Below are positions 13,370-21,503 of a stretch of 27,733 nt of DNA, piece after piece. The notes below the pieces were generated by a model. It worked only from the letters and a program-made list of their open reading frames with translations, was not told where the DNA came from and made no database searches. Source of the stretch: a virus; the IMG/VR virus record IMGVR_UViG_3300035187_002298, positions 1 through 27,733 of that record. One strand, written 5' to 3'. Each line of letters begins with the position of its first letter. Positions within the stretch are counted from its first letter, which is position 1. The position numbers and the translations under genes are program-made.

Positions 13370-14353
13370 TTAAACCTTCTTCCAGTAAGTATACTTCATT
13401 TTGGCTTTAAGTCCAGAATAAACATTATTGATAATCAACTTCATGGTCAAATTGGTTCCATAAACCTTTACCATGTCATTGACATCTTTTTTTTCTATTT
13501 CATCAGGCCAGATTACTACATTTCGTCCGGCGTCAATATATCTACCAATCAGGTTGACAATTTCTAGATTTCTAGGTTCATTGTCAAACACAAACACAAT
13601 CTTTGACTTTGCAATCTTTGCAGGCATTGTATCAAGCCAGCCAGCACCTTGCATTGCCACTCCATTTGGAATGAACATGGAGTCAATCGGACCCTCAGTA
13701 ACATATACAGTTTCCCGAGGGTCTACTTTATCTAGGTTGTACCAAAGCCGTTCTTCGCCGTCTTTCTTGAGGGTAATGTAGCGTATTGAATCCCTCTTTT
13801 CTTCAAAGGATCTCCCCTGTACGCCAAGTAGTGTCCCATCCTCGTCATAGAACGGTATGACGAGTCTGTCTTCCTTGGTCCCTTCACGGTCAAAATCCGC
13901 CATGACCCGACTGAAATCAGAGCAGTAATAAAAATTGCAATACTTTTCTTCAGGAATTTCTCTAGATTTAACATATTTTACTGCCTTATGAGTTGGGTCG
14001 AGCAAGTCAAGCCGTGTTCCGATATTCGTGAACATAGGTTGACGGACAACTGTCTTTTTTCTCTCAATTGGTTCGGGATTTTTTTCCTTGAAGTTTTCAA
14101 ATGCATACTCTTTGCAGAGAGATGGGCTGACACTTTCAAGAACAGAATATAAATTACAAGAAAAACCGCAATTGTGACATTTGTAAACATAACTTCCTTT
14201 GTGCTCAAAAAAATAGCCCCTTGTCTTGGCTTTATTCTTTTTTGAGTCGCCACACTTAAAACATCTGCATGTGGCCATTGAATCTTTTTTCCACTTAAAC
14301 TTATCAAGTGATCCCGAAACAAGATTCACATATTTCTTGTCAATATACAGCAT
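13370..14353 (-). CDS. DNA primase, T4 gp61-like
   Basis: The N-terminal zinc-binding domain is visible as CRCFKCGD (C31, C34) and CHNCGFSC (C59, C62). A TOPRIM core follows: VYVTEGPIDS with catalytic E220, VFVFDNEPRN with D257 and E259, and KKDVND with D290 and D293. At 327 aa it is close to T4 gp61 (342 aa) and lacks a helicase domain. It makes RNA primers with the helicase encoded immediately upstream. The genes overlap by one base (TAATG), so translation is coupled and the two products are expected to form the primosome. Confidence 0.92.
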   Translation of the reverse strand: MLYIDKKYVNLVSGSLDKFKWKKDSMATCRCFKCGDSKKNKAKTRGYFFEHKGSYVYKCHNCGFSCNLYSVLESVSPSLCKEYAFENFKEKNPEPIERKKTVVRQPMFTNIGTRLDLLDPTHKAVKYVKSREIPEEKYCNFYYCSDFSRVMADFDREGTKEDRLVIPFYDEDGTLLGVQGRSFEEKRDSIRYITLKKDGEERLWYNLDKVDPRETVYVTEGPIDSMFIPNGVAMQGAGWLDTMPAKIAKSKIVFVFDNEPRNLEIVNLIGRYIDAGRNVVIWPDEIEKKDVNDMVKVYGTNLTMKLIINNVYSGLKAKMKYTYWKKV

Positions 14354-15768
14354 TATTTAGCGCCTTCGAAGGTCCAATTTACTGCTTTATTCTTTTTCTT
14401 GCCAAACTGAGGGTCAAAAGCTTTTCCATCAAATCCAGAACCAAGAACCTCTTCATCTGTATTATTTGCATTGATTAGATTGCTATTGGAATTATCAACA
14501 TCATAAAACTTCATCTTAGATTTATTGACACCAACCAAAAACTTTTTATTCTTAGTTGTATCGTTACCACGATTCTTTAGTTGCTTGATCATCAATTGAC
14601 CAGCCGCAGCAAGTTCTTCATTTTCAATTAGAGCAACAAAGAAATCCGCTGTTTGTGGCAATCCAAAACTTTCTGATGTATCTGTCATCTCCATGTCGCT
14701 GCTCTTTGCACCTTCACGGTTAACTTGGGTTGCAGTCCAAAGAGGAATATTAAATTGCTTTGCCATACCACGCAACTCTTCTGCAATTCCTTTAACATAA
14801 GTGTAACTATTCATACCATTGCCAAGCTTGAAACGAGCGCAAGAACAAATATTGAGATAGTCAACAAAAATTACATCAGGGGTGAACTTCTTTTTAATTT
14901 TAAGTTCTTCTATTAGATTTTTAAAGTGAGTTACATTTGCAGCAGCAGTTGGATATTCTTTAATAATCAAACGACCACGGCAAGTTTTCTTGAGGTTTTC
15001 AATCTTGCTTTCATATTTTGACAACGGCATTTGCTCCAGAATATGCATATCCGTATCCAACAGATTGGCGTCAATTCTTTTTGCAATTTCCTCTTCAGCC
15101 ATTTCAAGAGTGATGTAAAGCACATTCAAGTTTTGCGACAAACACGCGGCAGCGTGATGACACAAAAATGCACTCTTACCAACACCAGATGCTGCCATTA
15201 CAACGTTCAGCGTCTTCTTACGTACACCACCTCTGGTAATGACATTAAACATTTCCAGATCGAACGGAGTCCTTTCTTCGACGCGGTGATAATATTCATA
15301 ACGCTCATCCACATCTTCAAGGAAGTCATGCCCAACTCTTGTATCAAAGGATACTGAAAGGGCTTTAGACATAATCTCAGGAATTGCATTTTGGGTTTGC
15401 TCCTTATCTTTACCTTCAATGATACCAATAGAGGCCATGATACCATTGTAGATGGCCTTTTCTTTGCAAAACTTTTCTGTGTTCTCCACAAGCCAGTTAG
15501 TGTCTGACTTTTCACCTTCCTTGTACATTTCATCTGCAATAGACGAACACTTTTTGAATTCCATTTCTCCAAGGCCCTTCTCATCTCCTAAAGAGATAAG
15601 AATAGCATCCTTGGTTGGAATGTTGTTGTACTTCAGAATGAACTTACTTACGATATTGAAGACCGTTTTCTCGGCCTTGTCGTGAAAGTATTCATCTTGA
15701 AGGAAGGGGACAACCTTGCGAGCATAGTCCTCATTGAGGACCAAGTTCTTTAAAATAACTGTTTCCAT
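14353..15768 (-). CDS. Replicative DNA helicase, DnaB/T4 gp41-like
   Basis: The RecA-like core has Walker A AASGVGKS (about 192-199) and Walker B VIFVDYLN (D303). TLEMAEEEIAKRIDAN is the H1a-type motif with its glutamate, and WTATQVNREG is the H3/sensor segment with the arginine-rich continuation. The N-terminal 150 residues are helical, as in DnaB-family hexamers. At 471 aa it matches gp41 (475 aa). A promoter-like element with TGGACA, 16 bp, TGA-TAGACT lies 6 bp upstream of the ATG, overlapping the end of the previous gene. This helicase may therefore begin its own early transcription unit, running to the tRNA. Confidence 0.94.
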   Translation of the reverse strand: METVILKNLVLNEDYARKVVPFLQDEYFHDKAEKTVFNIVSKFILKYNNIPTKDAILISLGDEKGLGEMEFKKCSSIADEMYKEGEKSDTNWLVENTEKFCKEKAIYNGIMASIGIIEGKDKEQTQNAIPEIMSKALSVSFDTRVGHDFLEDVDERYEYYHRVEERTPFDLEMFNVITRGGVRKKTLNVVMAASGVGKSAFLCHHAAACLSQNLNVLYITLEMAEEEIAKRIDANLLDTDMHILEQMPLSKYESKIENLKKTCRGRLIIKEYPTAAANVTHFKNLIEELKIKKKFTPDVIFVDYLNICSCARFKLGNGMNSYTYVKGIAEELRGMAKQFNIPLWTATQVNREGAKSSDMEMTDTSESFGLPQTADFFVALIENEELAAAGQLMIKQLKNRGNDTTKNKKFLVGVNKSKMKFYDVDNSNSNLINANNTDEEVLGSGFDGKAFDPQFGKKKNKAVNWTFEGAK

Positions 15769-15774
15769 ATTTTT

Positions 15775-15802
15775 AGTCTATCACTGATTTAGGGTTTGTC
15801 CA
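15775..15802 (-). promoter_or_regulatory. Early promoter for helicase-primase-ThyX-RNR-tRNA unit
   Basis: On the minus strand the -35 TGGACA (15802-15797) is followed by a 16-bp spacer ending in TGA and the -10 TAGACT (15780-15775), then AAAAAT and the ATG. Spacing and the TGA extension match the dUTPase and DUF1599-like promoters. The -10 itself is only 4 of 6, so activity is probable rather than certain. Confidence 0.5.
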
Positions 15803-16112
15803 GAGGATCTTCATGAACATCTGCTTCAAGATCTATGGGTTCGGCTTCTACTTGATTCTCTACAATATTAACAAATATTTCACCAGCAACATCTGTAAAA
15901 TCTTTATCTTGCTGATTAAAATTTTCGGGTGCTGTAATCATTTCAATATCCATCATTACGTTCAGATCACCTGTATCCAATTCATTGAATGAAATTTTAC
16001 CATAACGATAAACAATTCCTTCAAATTTTCCTTCAATGATTAAAATTGGGCAGGTCTGCGAAACATCTGTAGTTGCTTCTGGTAAAAATTTATACTTCGG
16101 AGCCTTTGCCAT
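15789..16112 (-). CDS. Conserved-type small protein between uvsX and helicase (107 aa)
   Basis: The N-terminal half is beta-rich (YKFLPEATTDVSQTCPILII, YRYGKISFNE); the C-terminal third is acidic (NQVEAEPIDLEADVHEDPLD). I recall similar small proteins beside uvsX and the helicase gene in T4-like marine phages, but no function is known. The ATG lies inside the end of uvsX (23-bp overlap) with an AAGGA site upstream, so translation is coupled to UvsX. An accessory role in recombination or helicase loading is an inference from position only. Confidence 0.75.
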   Translation of the reverse strand: MAKAPKYKFLPEATTDVSQTCPILIIEGKFEGIVYRYGKISFNELDTGDLNVMMDIEMITAPENFNQQDKDFTDVAGEIFVNIVENQVEAEPIDLEADVHEDPLDKP

Positions 16113-17118
16113 ACTTAAATTCCTTTTGAATCTGTGCGTCCAACTTATCTAGGATATCTTTCGTGAAATACTTTTCTGGTTCATCATCGATATTCTTCTC
16201 AAACACCTTGCTGCCATCTGGAAGTTCTACACGTGTCGATACCTTCTTGAAGATACCATACTTAATTGCAAACTCAGTCAAGCCATAATAACGGCTAAGA
16301 CCTGAAGTATAGTTCAAGCGAGTCTCTACGTGCATGTTCTCCTTGACAAATCGATTCTTGTAATTGGTGCACTTGATAAAGTTTCCAACTACGCCTTCGT
16401 CTGTCTTGTCCTTGCTCTTGGAAAGCATGATGATGTTACTGGCTGCATACTTCAGACCAACACCACCACTTAGATCCTTGGTAGGAACATAAGAACCAAT
16501 TACTTGGTAAGTATGATTAGTAAGAAGAAGAGGAATCTTGGCCTTACCAAGCTTGATTGTCAGAACACGGAAAGCACCTTTCGTGACCTGAGCCTTGGTC
16601 ATGTCACGAACATCCTTGCCTTCAGCAGTGTCGCTCATTTCCTTCTTTGTCGATAACATTCCCAGAGAATCAAGAACCATAAAGATTGGCTTGCGTTCCT
16701 CTTCAGGTGTCTCATTAATTTCATTGACGATCTGGAGAGCCTGAGTCCTGAACTCTTCGATTGTTGCAACAGGAACAACCGCAATTCTCTTGGTGTCAAT
16801 CCCTCTGGATTCAAACATGTCCGAAGTGACTGCTTGCTCCGTGTCAAAGTACATGACAAGCCCGTCTTTGTGGTCTTTAAGGAACTGCGTAGCCATTCCA
16901 ATTGCATAAAAAGTCTTTCCGGTTGCGGGATCTCCAGCAAGACAAGAAATCTTGTTATTTGGAAGCCCACCATATATAGAGCCAGACAGCAAGGCATTCA
17001 ATACATAAGAGCCCGTGTCGATGAACCCAGTTACGTCTGCACCGTCGATGCCATCAGCAACAATTGATGCATCGGGGTTATTAATTTTACTTAGTAGATT
17101 TTGTAGATACTTTGACAT
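16090..17118 (-). CDS. uvsX: UvsX, RecA-like strand-exchange recombinase
   Basis: The protein is 342 aa from the ATG at 17118, chosen because AAGGA lies five bases upstream. A longer reading to 17157 has no such site. Walker A is GDPATGKT (about 62-69) after LPNNKISCLA, and Walker B is IFMVLDSLG. NHTYQVIGSYVPTKDLSGG corresponds to the DNA-binding loop region of RecA/UvsX. Length and spacing fit T4 UvsX (391 aa), somewhat shortened at the C-terminus. It drives homologous recombination and recombination-dependent replication. It lies in the same leftward unit as the polymerase. Confidence 0.93.
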   Translation of the reverse strand: MSKYLQNLLSKINNPDASIVADGIDGADVTGFIDTGSYVLNALLSGSIYGGLPNNKISCLAGDPATGKTFYAIGMATQFLKDHKDGLVMYFDTEQAVTSDMFESRGIDTKRIAVVPVATIEEFRTQALQIVNEINETPEEERKPIFMVLDSLGMLSTKKEMSDTAEGKDVRDMTKAQVTKGAFRVLTIKLGKAKIPLLLTNHTYQVIGSYVPTKDLSGGVGLKYAASNIIMLSKSKDKTDEGVVGNFIKCTNYKNRFVKENMHVETRLNYTSGLSRYYGLTEFAIKYGIFKKVSTRVELPDGSKVFEKNIDDEPEKYFTKDILDKLDAQIQKEFKYGKGSEV

Positions 17119-17455
17119 TCTTTTCCTTTTCTTTCTGTACGTATGCTTGATCAGCATAGTAATCGGATATCATCAACTGATCATTCATGTTATGAAAGGT
17201 CTGCATGATTTCTTTTTGAACAAGAGACAGTCTATCATAAATTTTAGATACTCTGTCAGTCAATTGATCATTGACCTTAAATGATTCTACACCATATTGC
17301 TCACAAATCAACCTATGTTCACTCAATAAAAGATATACAGGCATTCCAGTGATGCGACTCTTGAAATCCGCTTCGGATTCCGTGAGAACATCATATAGAC
17401 GACGATATCTGAGTAACTTAGGCATCTTATTCTTTTTAGAATTTGGACTTGCCAC
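17087..17455 (-). CDS. Hypothetical helical protein upstream of uvsX (122 aa)
   Basis: The protein is helical throughout, with a basic start (PKLLRYRRLYDVL) and a Lys-rich tail (VQKEKEKNVKVSTKSTK). The listed start is a GTG at 17455 with AAAGG upstream. An ATG at 17425 (MPKLLRYR) is equally possible and removes the overlap with the preceding gene. It overlaps uvsX by 32 bp. Its position and helical character invite comparison with the UvsY mediator (137 aa), but I see no convincing sequence match and do not assign that name. Confidence 0.7.
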   Translation of the reverse strand: MASPNSKKNKMPKLLRYRRLYDVLTESEADFKSRITGMPVYLLLSEHRLICEQYGVESFKVNDQLTDRVSKIYDRLSLVQKEIMQTFHNMNDQLMISDYYADQAYVQKEKEKNVKVSTKSTK

Positions 17456-17717
17456 GCTTGGCCTTTCTTGTATTAATAATAACAGCAGCGTAGTCTTCTT
17501 TGTCTATGCTCTGATCAATTGTTAGTGATTCAATGATTAAGTCATCATCAACGTCAAGTAGTCTATCCCCAACCATATAGCATGGGCCACCTTCAAAATC
17601 AAATAGCCCATCACCGTGGCGAGTATACCGAGTACTACCTTCGACCTTATAAGATCCGTTTTCAAGAAGTGTGAGAATTCGCTCATCACCGTATCTAGAT
17701 TTAAATTTCTTTATCAT
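17436..17717 (-). CDS. Hypothetical protein (93 aa)
   Basis: A small beta-rich protein with a basic N-terminus (MIKKFKSRYGDERIL), a Gly-rich middle (RHGDGLFDFEGGPCYMVGDR), and a basic tail (NTRKAKRGKSKF). No known domain. It lies inside the polymerase-to-UvsX operon with 20 bp overlap with the next gene, if that gene starts at its GTG. Expression with the replication proteins is the only hint of role. Confidence 0.7.
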   Translation of the reverse strand: MIKKFKSRYGDERILTLLENGSYKVEGSTRYTRHGDGLFDFEGGPCYMVGDRLLDVDDDLIIESLTIDQSIDKEDYAAVIINTRKAKRGKSKF

Positions 17718-17720
17718 TTC

Positions 17721-18011
17721 TTAACTTTCCATTTCAATCATAGACTTTAGATCAGTCTTGAGATCTTCGATTTCTTCTTTCAAATTTTTAACTTCTTCTT
17801 GCAACTGTTTGATTAATGCATCTTTTAGTTTGAAGACTTCAAAATCTACATGAGTATGATTTGGATACTTCCTCTGATAAGTATCCTTAGAATACTGCTT
17901 CATAGGTCTTTTAGCATCATCAATAATCTTATCGATGTCAATATCTTCCAACATTTTTAATTTAGAATTTGTTTTAAAATTAATCTGACCCATATTTGTA
18001 TTATACCTCAC
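17721..18011 (-). CDS. Small coiled-coil protein (96 aa)
   Basis: The C-terminal 40 residues form a clear heptad pattern (LKDALIKQLQEEVKNLKEE continuing to IEDLKTDLKSMIE), predicting a parallel coiled coil. The middle is basic (RPMKQYSKDTYQRKYPNH). The listed start is a GTG overlapping the polymerase stop (GTGA). An ATG at 17993 (MGQINFKTNSK) with GAGG 11 bases upstream is a good alternative. No family is recognised; oligomerisation is the only property the sequence supports. Confidence 0.7.
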   Translation of the reverse strand: MRYNTNMGQINFKTNSKLKMLEDIDIDKIIDDAKRPMKQYSKDTYQRKYPNHTHVDFEVFKLKDALIKQLQEEVKNLKEEIEDLKTDLKSMIEMES

Positions 18012-20515
18012 TCAAAGAAGGATTCAAGTGTAACTTGCTCATTTATCGACCACTTGATGGCCTGCAAAATATTATCTAGAGGCTCACCAAATGTTTTATC
18101 AAACTGTTTCTTACGATCAATATATTTTTCAAGATTGAATTCGGAAGGAGGCTTGCCGATAAATCCCATAACAGAATCTTTGCCATGCATACCATAGGGA
18201 TTGGGAACACGAACAAAAACAAACTTTATCTTATCGTTTTCTTTGATAGGTGGAAGTTCTTTATCTAATTTTAATTTCTTGGTATATGCGTTGTGTAACA
18301 ATGCAGCTTTGGTAGCAATTGGAGTACCTAATTTATAGATGTTAGACGAATCAGTATATTTACTAATACCCTTGACACCCCGAGGAGCAGCAATATCTTC
18401 TATAGGCATTTTCATAAATTCATCAGAGAATACATTCACAAACTTGCTCAACTCCTCGGGGGTCTTGGTCAGGATGATCAATATAGATTCTTTTAATTTA
18501 TCACGAACAATCCCAGGAGTACTGCTCTTTACAGATTCCATGCCCAAGATTTTTAACTGCGGTTCGCTATATCTAATTCCTTCATTGTCTTGAACAAGAA
18601 GTGCATATTTTTTCTTAGCAACAAATAATCCTACAGAAGCAATTGCTTCACGTTTGAATGAGATCTTGTTATTATCGCAACCAAGCATCCACGTCAAATC
18701 TTTCATGACCTTATTCAATTCCTTCTGAATATTGTTTTCACAAATATCATTCACAAAGGAAGTAATGTCGGCAATAGGAGTTTTGCTAGAAACTTTGGTA
18801 ATCACATCATCTAGATTAAGATATACGGAATCCGTGTCAACAGCAATAACATAATCCTTTGGCTCAGAATTCTTCATGACCTTGTTGATGTAGTCATTCA
18901 TGGAATTCTCAGCAGTACGAATAATAACCTGACCAGTAACGGTAACTGCCGTAGCCAGTTCAGGAGATGAATATGTAAATGCAGGATTGCCGAGGCAACC
19001 ATAAAGGCTGTTAGCCAAAATCTTTTTTACGGTTTGACGAATATCTAGAGCAGAGATACGTGGAAGAAGATCGGCGTTCTTGGTTTCCTCATATTCCTTT
19101 TTCAGTTCCATCATCTTGTTCTTGGCTTCCTTACGCTGATTGAAAGTGGTCTCAATCAGGATTGGAATAAAGCCCTTGACTTTACGGGTGAAGAAAGAAC
19201 CATTGCAAGCAACACATGCATCCTGGCTTTCAGCATCTTCAATAATACCTGGAATCTCTTTACGCTTGCTGCGAAGGAAATCATCAGCATTGAGTGATGA
19301 ATCTTTGTGAATGCAAGTTTCAGGAGAAATGTTCCATGACATGATAATGGATGGATACAGGCTGGTTGCGTCAAAACTTACAATATTCTTGTAGAGTCCC
19401 GGTGTAACTTCCTTGACATATGCACCAACAAACTGCTCATCCTTGGCATACTTGGTTTTTAGAGGTGGAACAATGTATTGCTTTGCAAGATAGTCACAGC
19501 AAATGGTCTCCCAGATCCGAGTGGCAAAAAAGACCGTATCAAATGTGATCTTTGCCTCATAGGCAATGGAGATCGCCAAATCAATCAATCGGAGCTTATT
19601 GTCAAGCTGTTCAACCAGCACGACATCTTGGACGTTATACTCCGCAAACTTTTGAAAATCTTTCGTATAGAACTCCCGCAAAGATCCATACTCGCTGTAA
19701 TCCAGTTTTTGAGCATTTAGTTCCGCCTTTGCAATAAAGTTAAGAGCGTAACTTTCTCGGGGAACAAGTCTGAACTTCTTGTAAAGATCCATGTAGTCTA
19801 GGATCGTGTAGCCGGGAAACTCAAAGAGTTTATAGTCCTTACCACCGATATTAGTCTCACGCATCTTCATCAAACCAAACGGCATCCAACTCTGAATCTC
19901 TTTTTCCTCAAAGAAAAGCTTTGCCCTACCTATTATATAGGGCATATCAAAGAGTTTTATATTCCATCCGGTAAGAATATCTATATCTTCTTTGGCAAGA
20001 ATATCGAAGATCTTCTTGATTAGTTCCTTCTCTGATGTAACCATAACAACCTTGCAGTCTGGCAAGGTGAGTGGCTTCATAGTAAGAACATAGTTGACAC
20101 CACAGATTCGAATCGTCACAAGATTGATTCGTTCATTGGGGTTGTCTAGGTCTGGGAATCCCCCCTCGGTCTCACACTCCAAGTCTAGGTAGGCTACTTT
20201 GATCTTAGAAAGATCGTATTCCACCTCAGTCGGATAAATCTCCATGAGATATTGAGTAACGAAATCAGTGTTCCCATAGATAGGACAATTATCAATATCT
20301 CTGTATTGATCCAAAAATTGACGACAGTCATACAATGTATCAAACTTCATGCGTTTGACATTTACATTGTTTATAGTTTTATATTTGGAAGGACTATCAG
20401 ATTTAAGATACAAAGAAGGCTTATAAGCAATGGTGTCCGTAAATCGAACACCATTGTCATAACCACGAACAAGAACTTTGTTCCCTTTTAAAACGCAAGC
20501 AGTGTAAAATTTCAT
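18008..20515 (-). CDS. Family B DNA polymerase, T4 gp43-like
   Basis: The protein is 835 aa, slightly shorter than T4 gp43 (898). The 3'-5' exonuclease motifs are intact: Exo I YLDLECETEG (D111, E113), Exo II NIKLFDMPYI (D190), Exo III YNVQD (Y293, D297). Polymerase motif A is FDATSLYPSI (D382), motif B KKILANSLYG (498-506), and motif C VDTDSVYL (D560, D562). The enzyme should therefore be a proofreading replicative polymerase. Its ATG overlaps the upstream stop by one base (TAATG) and its TGA overlaps the next start. No clamp or clamp-loader genes lie next to it, unlike the T4 order. Confidence 0.96.
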   Translation of the reverse strand: MKFYTACVLKGNKVLVRGYDNGVRFTDTIAYKPSLYLKSDSPSKYKTINNVNVKRMKFDTLYDCRQFLDQYRDIDNCPIYGNTDFVTQYLMEIYPTEVEYDLSKIKVAYLDLECETEGGFPDLDNPNERINLVTIRICGVNYVLTMKPLTLPDCKVVMVTSEKELIKKIFDILAKEDIDILTGWNIKLFDMPYIIGRAKLFFEEKEIQSWMPFGLMKMRETNIGGKDYKLFEFPGYTILDYMDLYKKFRLVPRESYALNFIAKAELNAQKLDYSEYGSLREFYTKDFQKFAEYNVQDVVLVEQLDNKLRLIDLAISIAYEAKITFDTVFFATRIWETICCDYLAKQYIVPPLKTKYAKDEQFVGAYVKEVTPGLYKNIVSFDATSLYPSIIMSWNISPETCIHKDSSLNADDFLRSKRKEIPGIIEDAESQDACVACNGSFFTRKVKGFIPILIETTFNQRKEAKNKMMELKKEYEETKNADLLPRISALDIRQTVKKILANSLYGCLGNPAFTYSSPELATAVTVTGQVIIRTAENSMNDYINKVMKNSEPKDYVIAVDTDSVYLNLDDVITKVSSKTPIADITSFVNDICENNIQKELNKVMKDLTWMLGCDNNKISFKREAIASVGLFVAKKKYALLVQDNEGIRYSEPQLKILGMESVKSSTPGIVRDKLKESILIILTKTPEELSKFVNVFSDEFMKMPIEDIAAPRGVKGISKYTDSSNIYKLGTPIATKAALLHNAYTKKLKLDKELPPIKENDKIKFVFVRVPNPYGMHGKDSVMGFIGKPPSEFNLEKYIDRKKQFDKTFGEPLDNILQAIKWSINEQVTLESFFE

Positions 20516-20838
20516 TAGTCTTTCTTAGTTTCTTTATCCTTAAGCAGTCCGGCAAGGATAACGCTATAATTGATCAAGTCAACAATTGCATCATAGACGC
20601 TTTCATTTTGCAGGGAAAGCTCACCCTTATTTAAATACGTAGAAATACGAGACATCTTATCGGTCATACGAATAAGAACACCCAATTCTGCCGTAGCAAA
20701 TCCTAAATATTCCGCTCTTCGAAAATTCATGAAAGGATCCACGCCAGATGCGTAGTCATTGTTCTTTTTACGCATGAGTTCAATGGCTTCCTTGCAAATT
20801 TCTTCGTGTAATTTAAATAATTGTTCTCTTGTCATCAT
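20515..20838 (-). CDS. DUF1599-like (nucleotide-modification-associated) protein
   Basis: The sequence ICKEAIELMRKKNNDYASG, PFMNFRRAEYLGF, GVLIRMTDKMSRI and SVYDAIVDLINYSVILAGLL follows the DUF1599/Nmad1 pattern. This is an all-helical family related in style to MazG-type nucleotide pyrophosphatases and common in phages. The conserved acidic residues fit metal-dependent nucleotide binding. It is the first gene of the polymerase unit, with a sigma70-like promoter 8 bp upstream and an ATGATG start. It probably acts on the dNTP pool; the exact substrate is unknown. Confidence 0.8.
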   Translation of the reverse strand: MMTREQLFKLHEEICKEAIELMRKKNNDYASGVDPFMNFRRAEYLGFATAELGVLIRMTDKMSRISTYLNKGELSLQNESVYDAIVDLINYSVILAGLLKDKETKKD

Positions 20839-20846
20839 AGAATGTC

Positions 20847-20874
20847 ATTCTATCACATATTAACACCCTGTCAA
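20847..20874 (-). promoter_or_regulatory. Early promoter TTGACA-16-TAGAAT for the polymerase unit
   Basis: On the minus strand the -35 is a perfect TTGACA (20874-20869), the spacer is 16 bp and ends in TGA (extended -10), and the -10 is TAGAAT (20852-20847). The ATG follows 8 nt later, so the predicted mRNA leader is 1-2 nt. The -35 ends 1 bp from the divergent late box. Confidence 0.8.
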
Positions 20875-20875
20875 A

Positions 20876-20883
20876 TATAAATA
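20876..20883 (+). promoter_or_regulatory. Perfect late promoter TATAAATA for the rightward lysis-type cassette
   Basis: This is an exact T4 late box. It is followed by TTAAGACATGGAG, where GGAG is a ribosome site for the ATG at 20904. The predicted start is A20889. The 18 bases from 20877 to 20894 are identical to the sequence at the tail-fibre promoter (27089-27072, minus strand). Confidence 0.8.
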
Positions 20884-20903
20884 TTAAGACATGGAGTTTA
20901 TCA

Positions 20904-21497
20904 ATGGATTTTTCTAAAATATTTGAACTTTCAGCGTATGGGGTAGCCGGATTGGCTGGACTCGGATACGGAATTAAAAAATTTTGGAATAAAGATAAAA
21001 CAAATTACAGTTTTAATACAATCCATACAGAAATCCACGAACTACTTACAGAACTTCGTCTTGAAGGCCGTAGCATGAGATCCACCGTTTTGCAACTGCA
21101 TAATGGAGAATATTTCATGGATGGCATCTCTATGTTAAAGTTTTCAATAACTCACGAATCTTCCCATAAAGGATATGTTTCACAAGTAGGAAAACTCAAA
21201 GGAACTCAATGTTCTTTATTTGTTCCTTTATTGAATAAAGTTACACAAAATAGTGCAGTTATTCATTCTATTGAGTCTTTGCCAACAGATAGTCATGCAA
21301 GACATTTCTTTGATGATGAAAACATTTCTCATTTTTCTTGCTTACCTTTAAAAAGCAAGGGAACAAATGTTGGATTTGTATTGATGCAGTGGCACAAAGA
21401 TTTTGAACCAATACTAATTCAAGAAAAGAATTTTATGGATATTTTTGAATCTATTCGTAATTCGATTGAACTACAACTTTCACATCAAAAGAATTGA
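20904..21497 (+). CDS. Membrane-anchored GAF-like protein (197 aa)
   Basis: Residues about 10-27 (SAYGVAGLAGLGYGIKKF) form a weakly hydrophobic Gly/Ala-rich segment followed by Lys, suggesting an N-terminal anchor. The rest reads like a GAF-type sensor fold: a long helix (HTEIHELLTELRLEGRSM), then LQLHNGEYFMDGISMLKF, a beta-rich core (CSLFVPLLN, SAVIHSI) and the closing CLPLKSKGTNVGFVLMQW. GAF domains bind small ligands. It is the first gene of a late rightward unit with GGAG seven bases before its ATG. It might monitor cell state for the downstream holin-like gene, but that is inference. The anchor also resembles SAR segments of endolysins, yet no muralytic motif is visible. Confidence 0.75.
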   Translation: MDFSKIFELSAYGVAGLAGLGYGIKKFWNKDKTNYSFNTIHTEIHELLTELRLEGRSMRSTVLQLHNGEYFMDGISMLKFSITHESSHKGYVSQVGKLKGTQCSLFVPLLNKVTQNSAVIHSIESLPTDSHARHFFDDENISHFSCLPLKSKGTNVGFVLMQWHKDFEPILIQEKNFMDIFESIRNSIELQLSHQKN

Positions 21498-21503
21498 GGT
21501 AAT

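Noticed and set aside
17087-17455. UvsY (recombination mediator) for the gene upstream of uvsX
   Set aside because: Size and position are suggestive, but no residue pattern of UvsY can be recognised; left as hypothetical.
20904-21497. SAR endolysin for the first gene of the rightward cassette
   Set aside because: The Gly/Ala-rich anchor fits, but no lysozyme, amidase or peptidase catalytic pattern is visible and the body reads better as a GAF-like fold.
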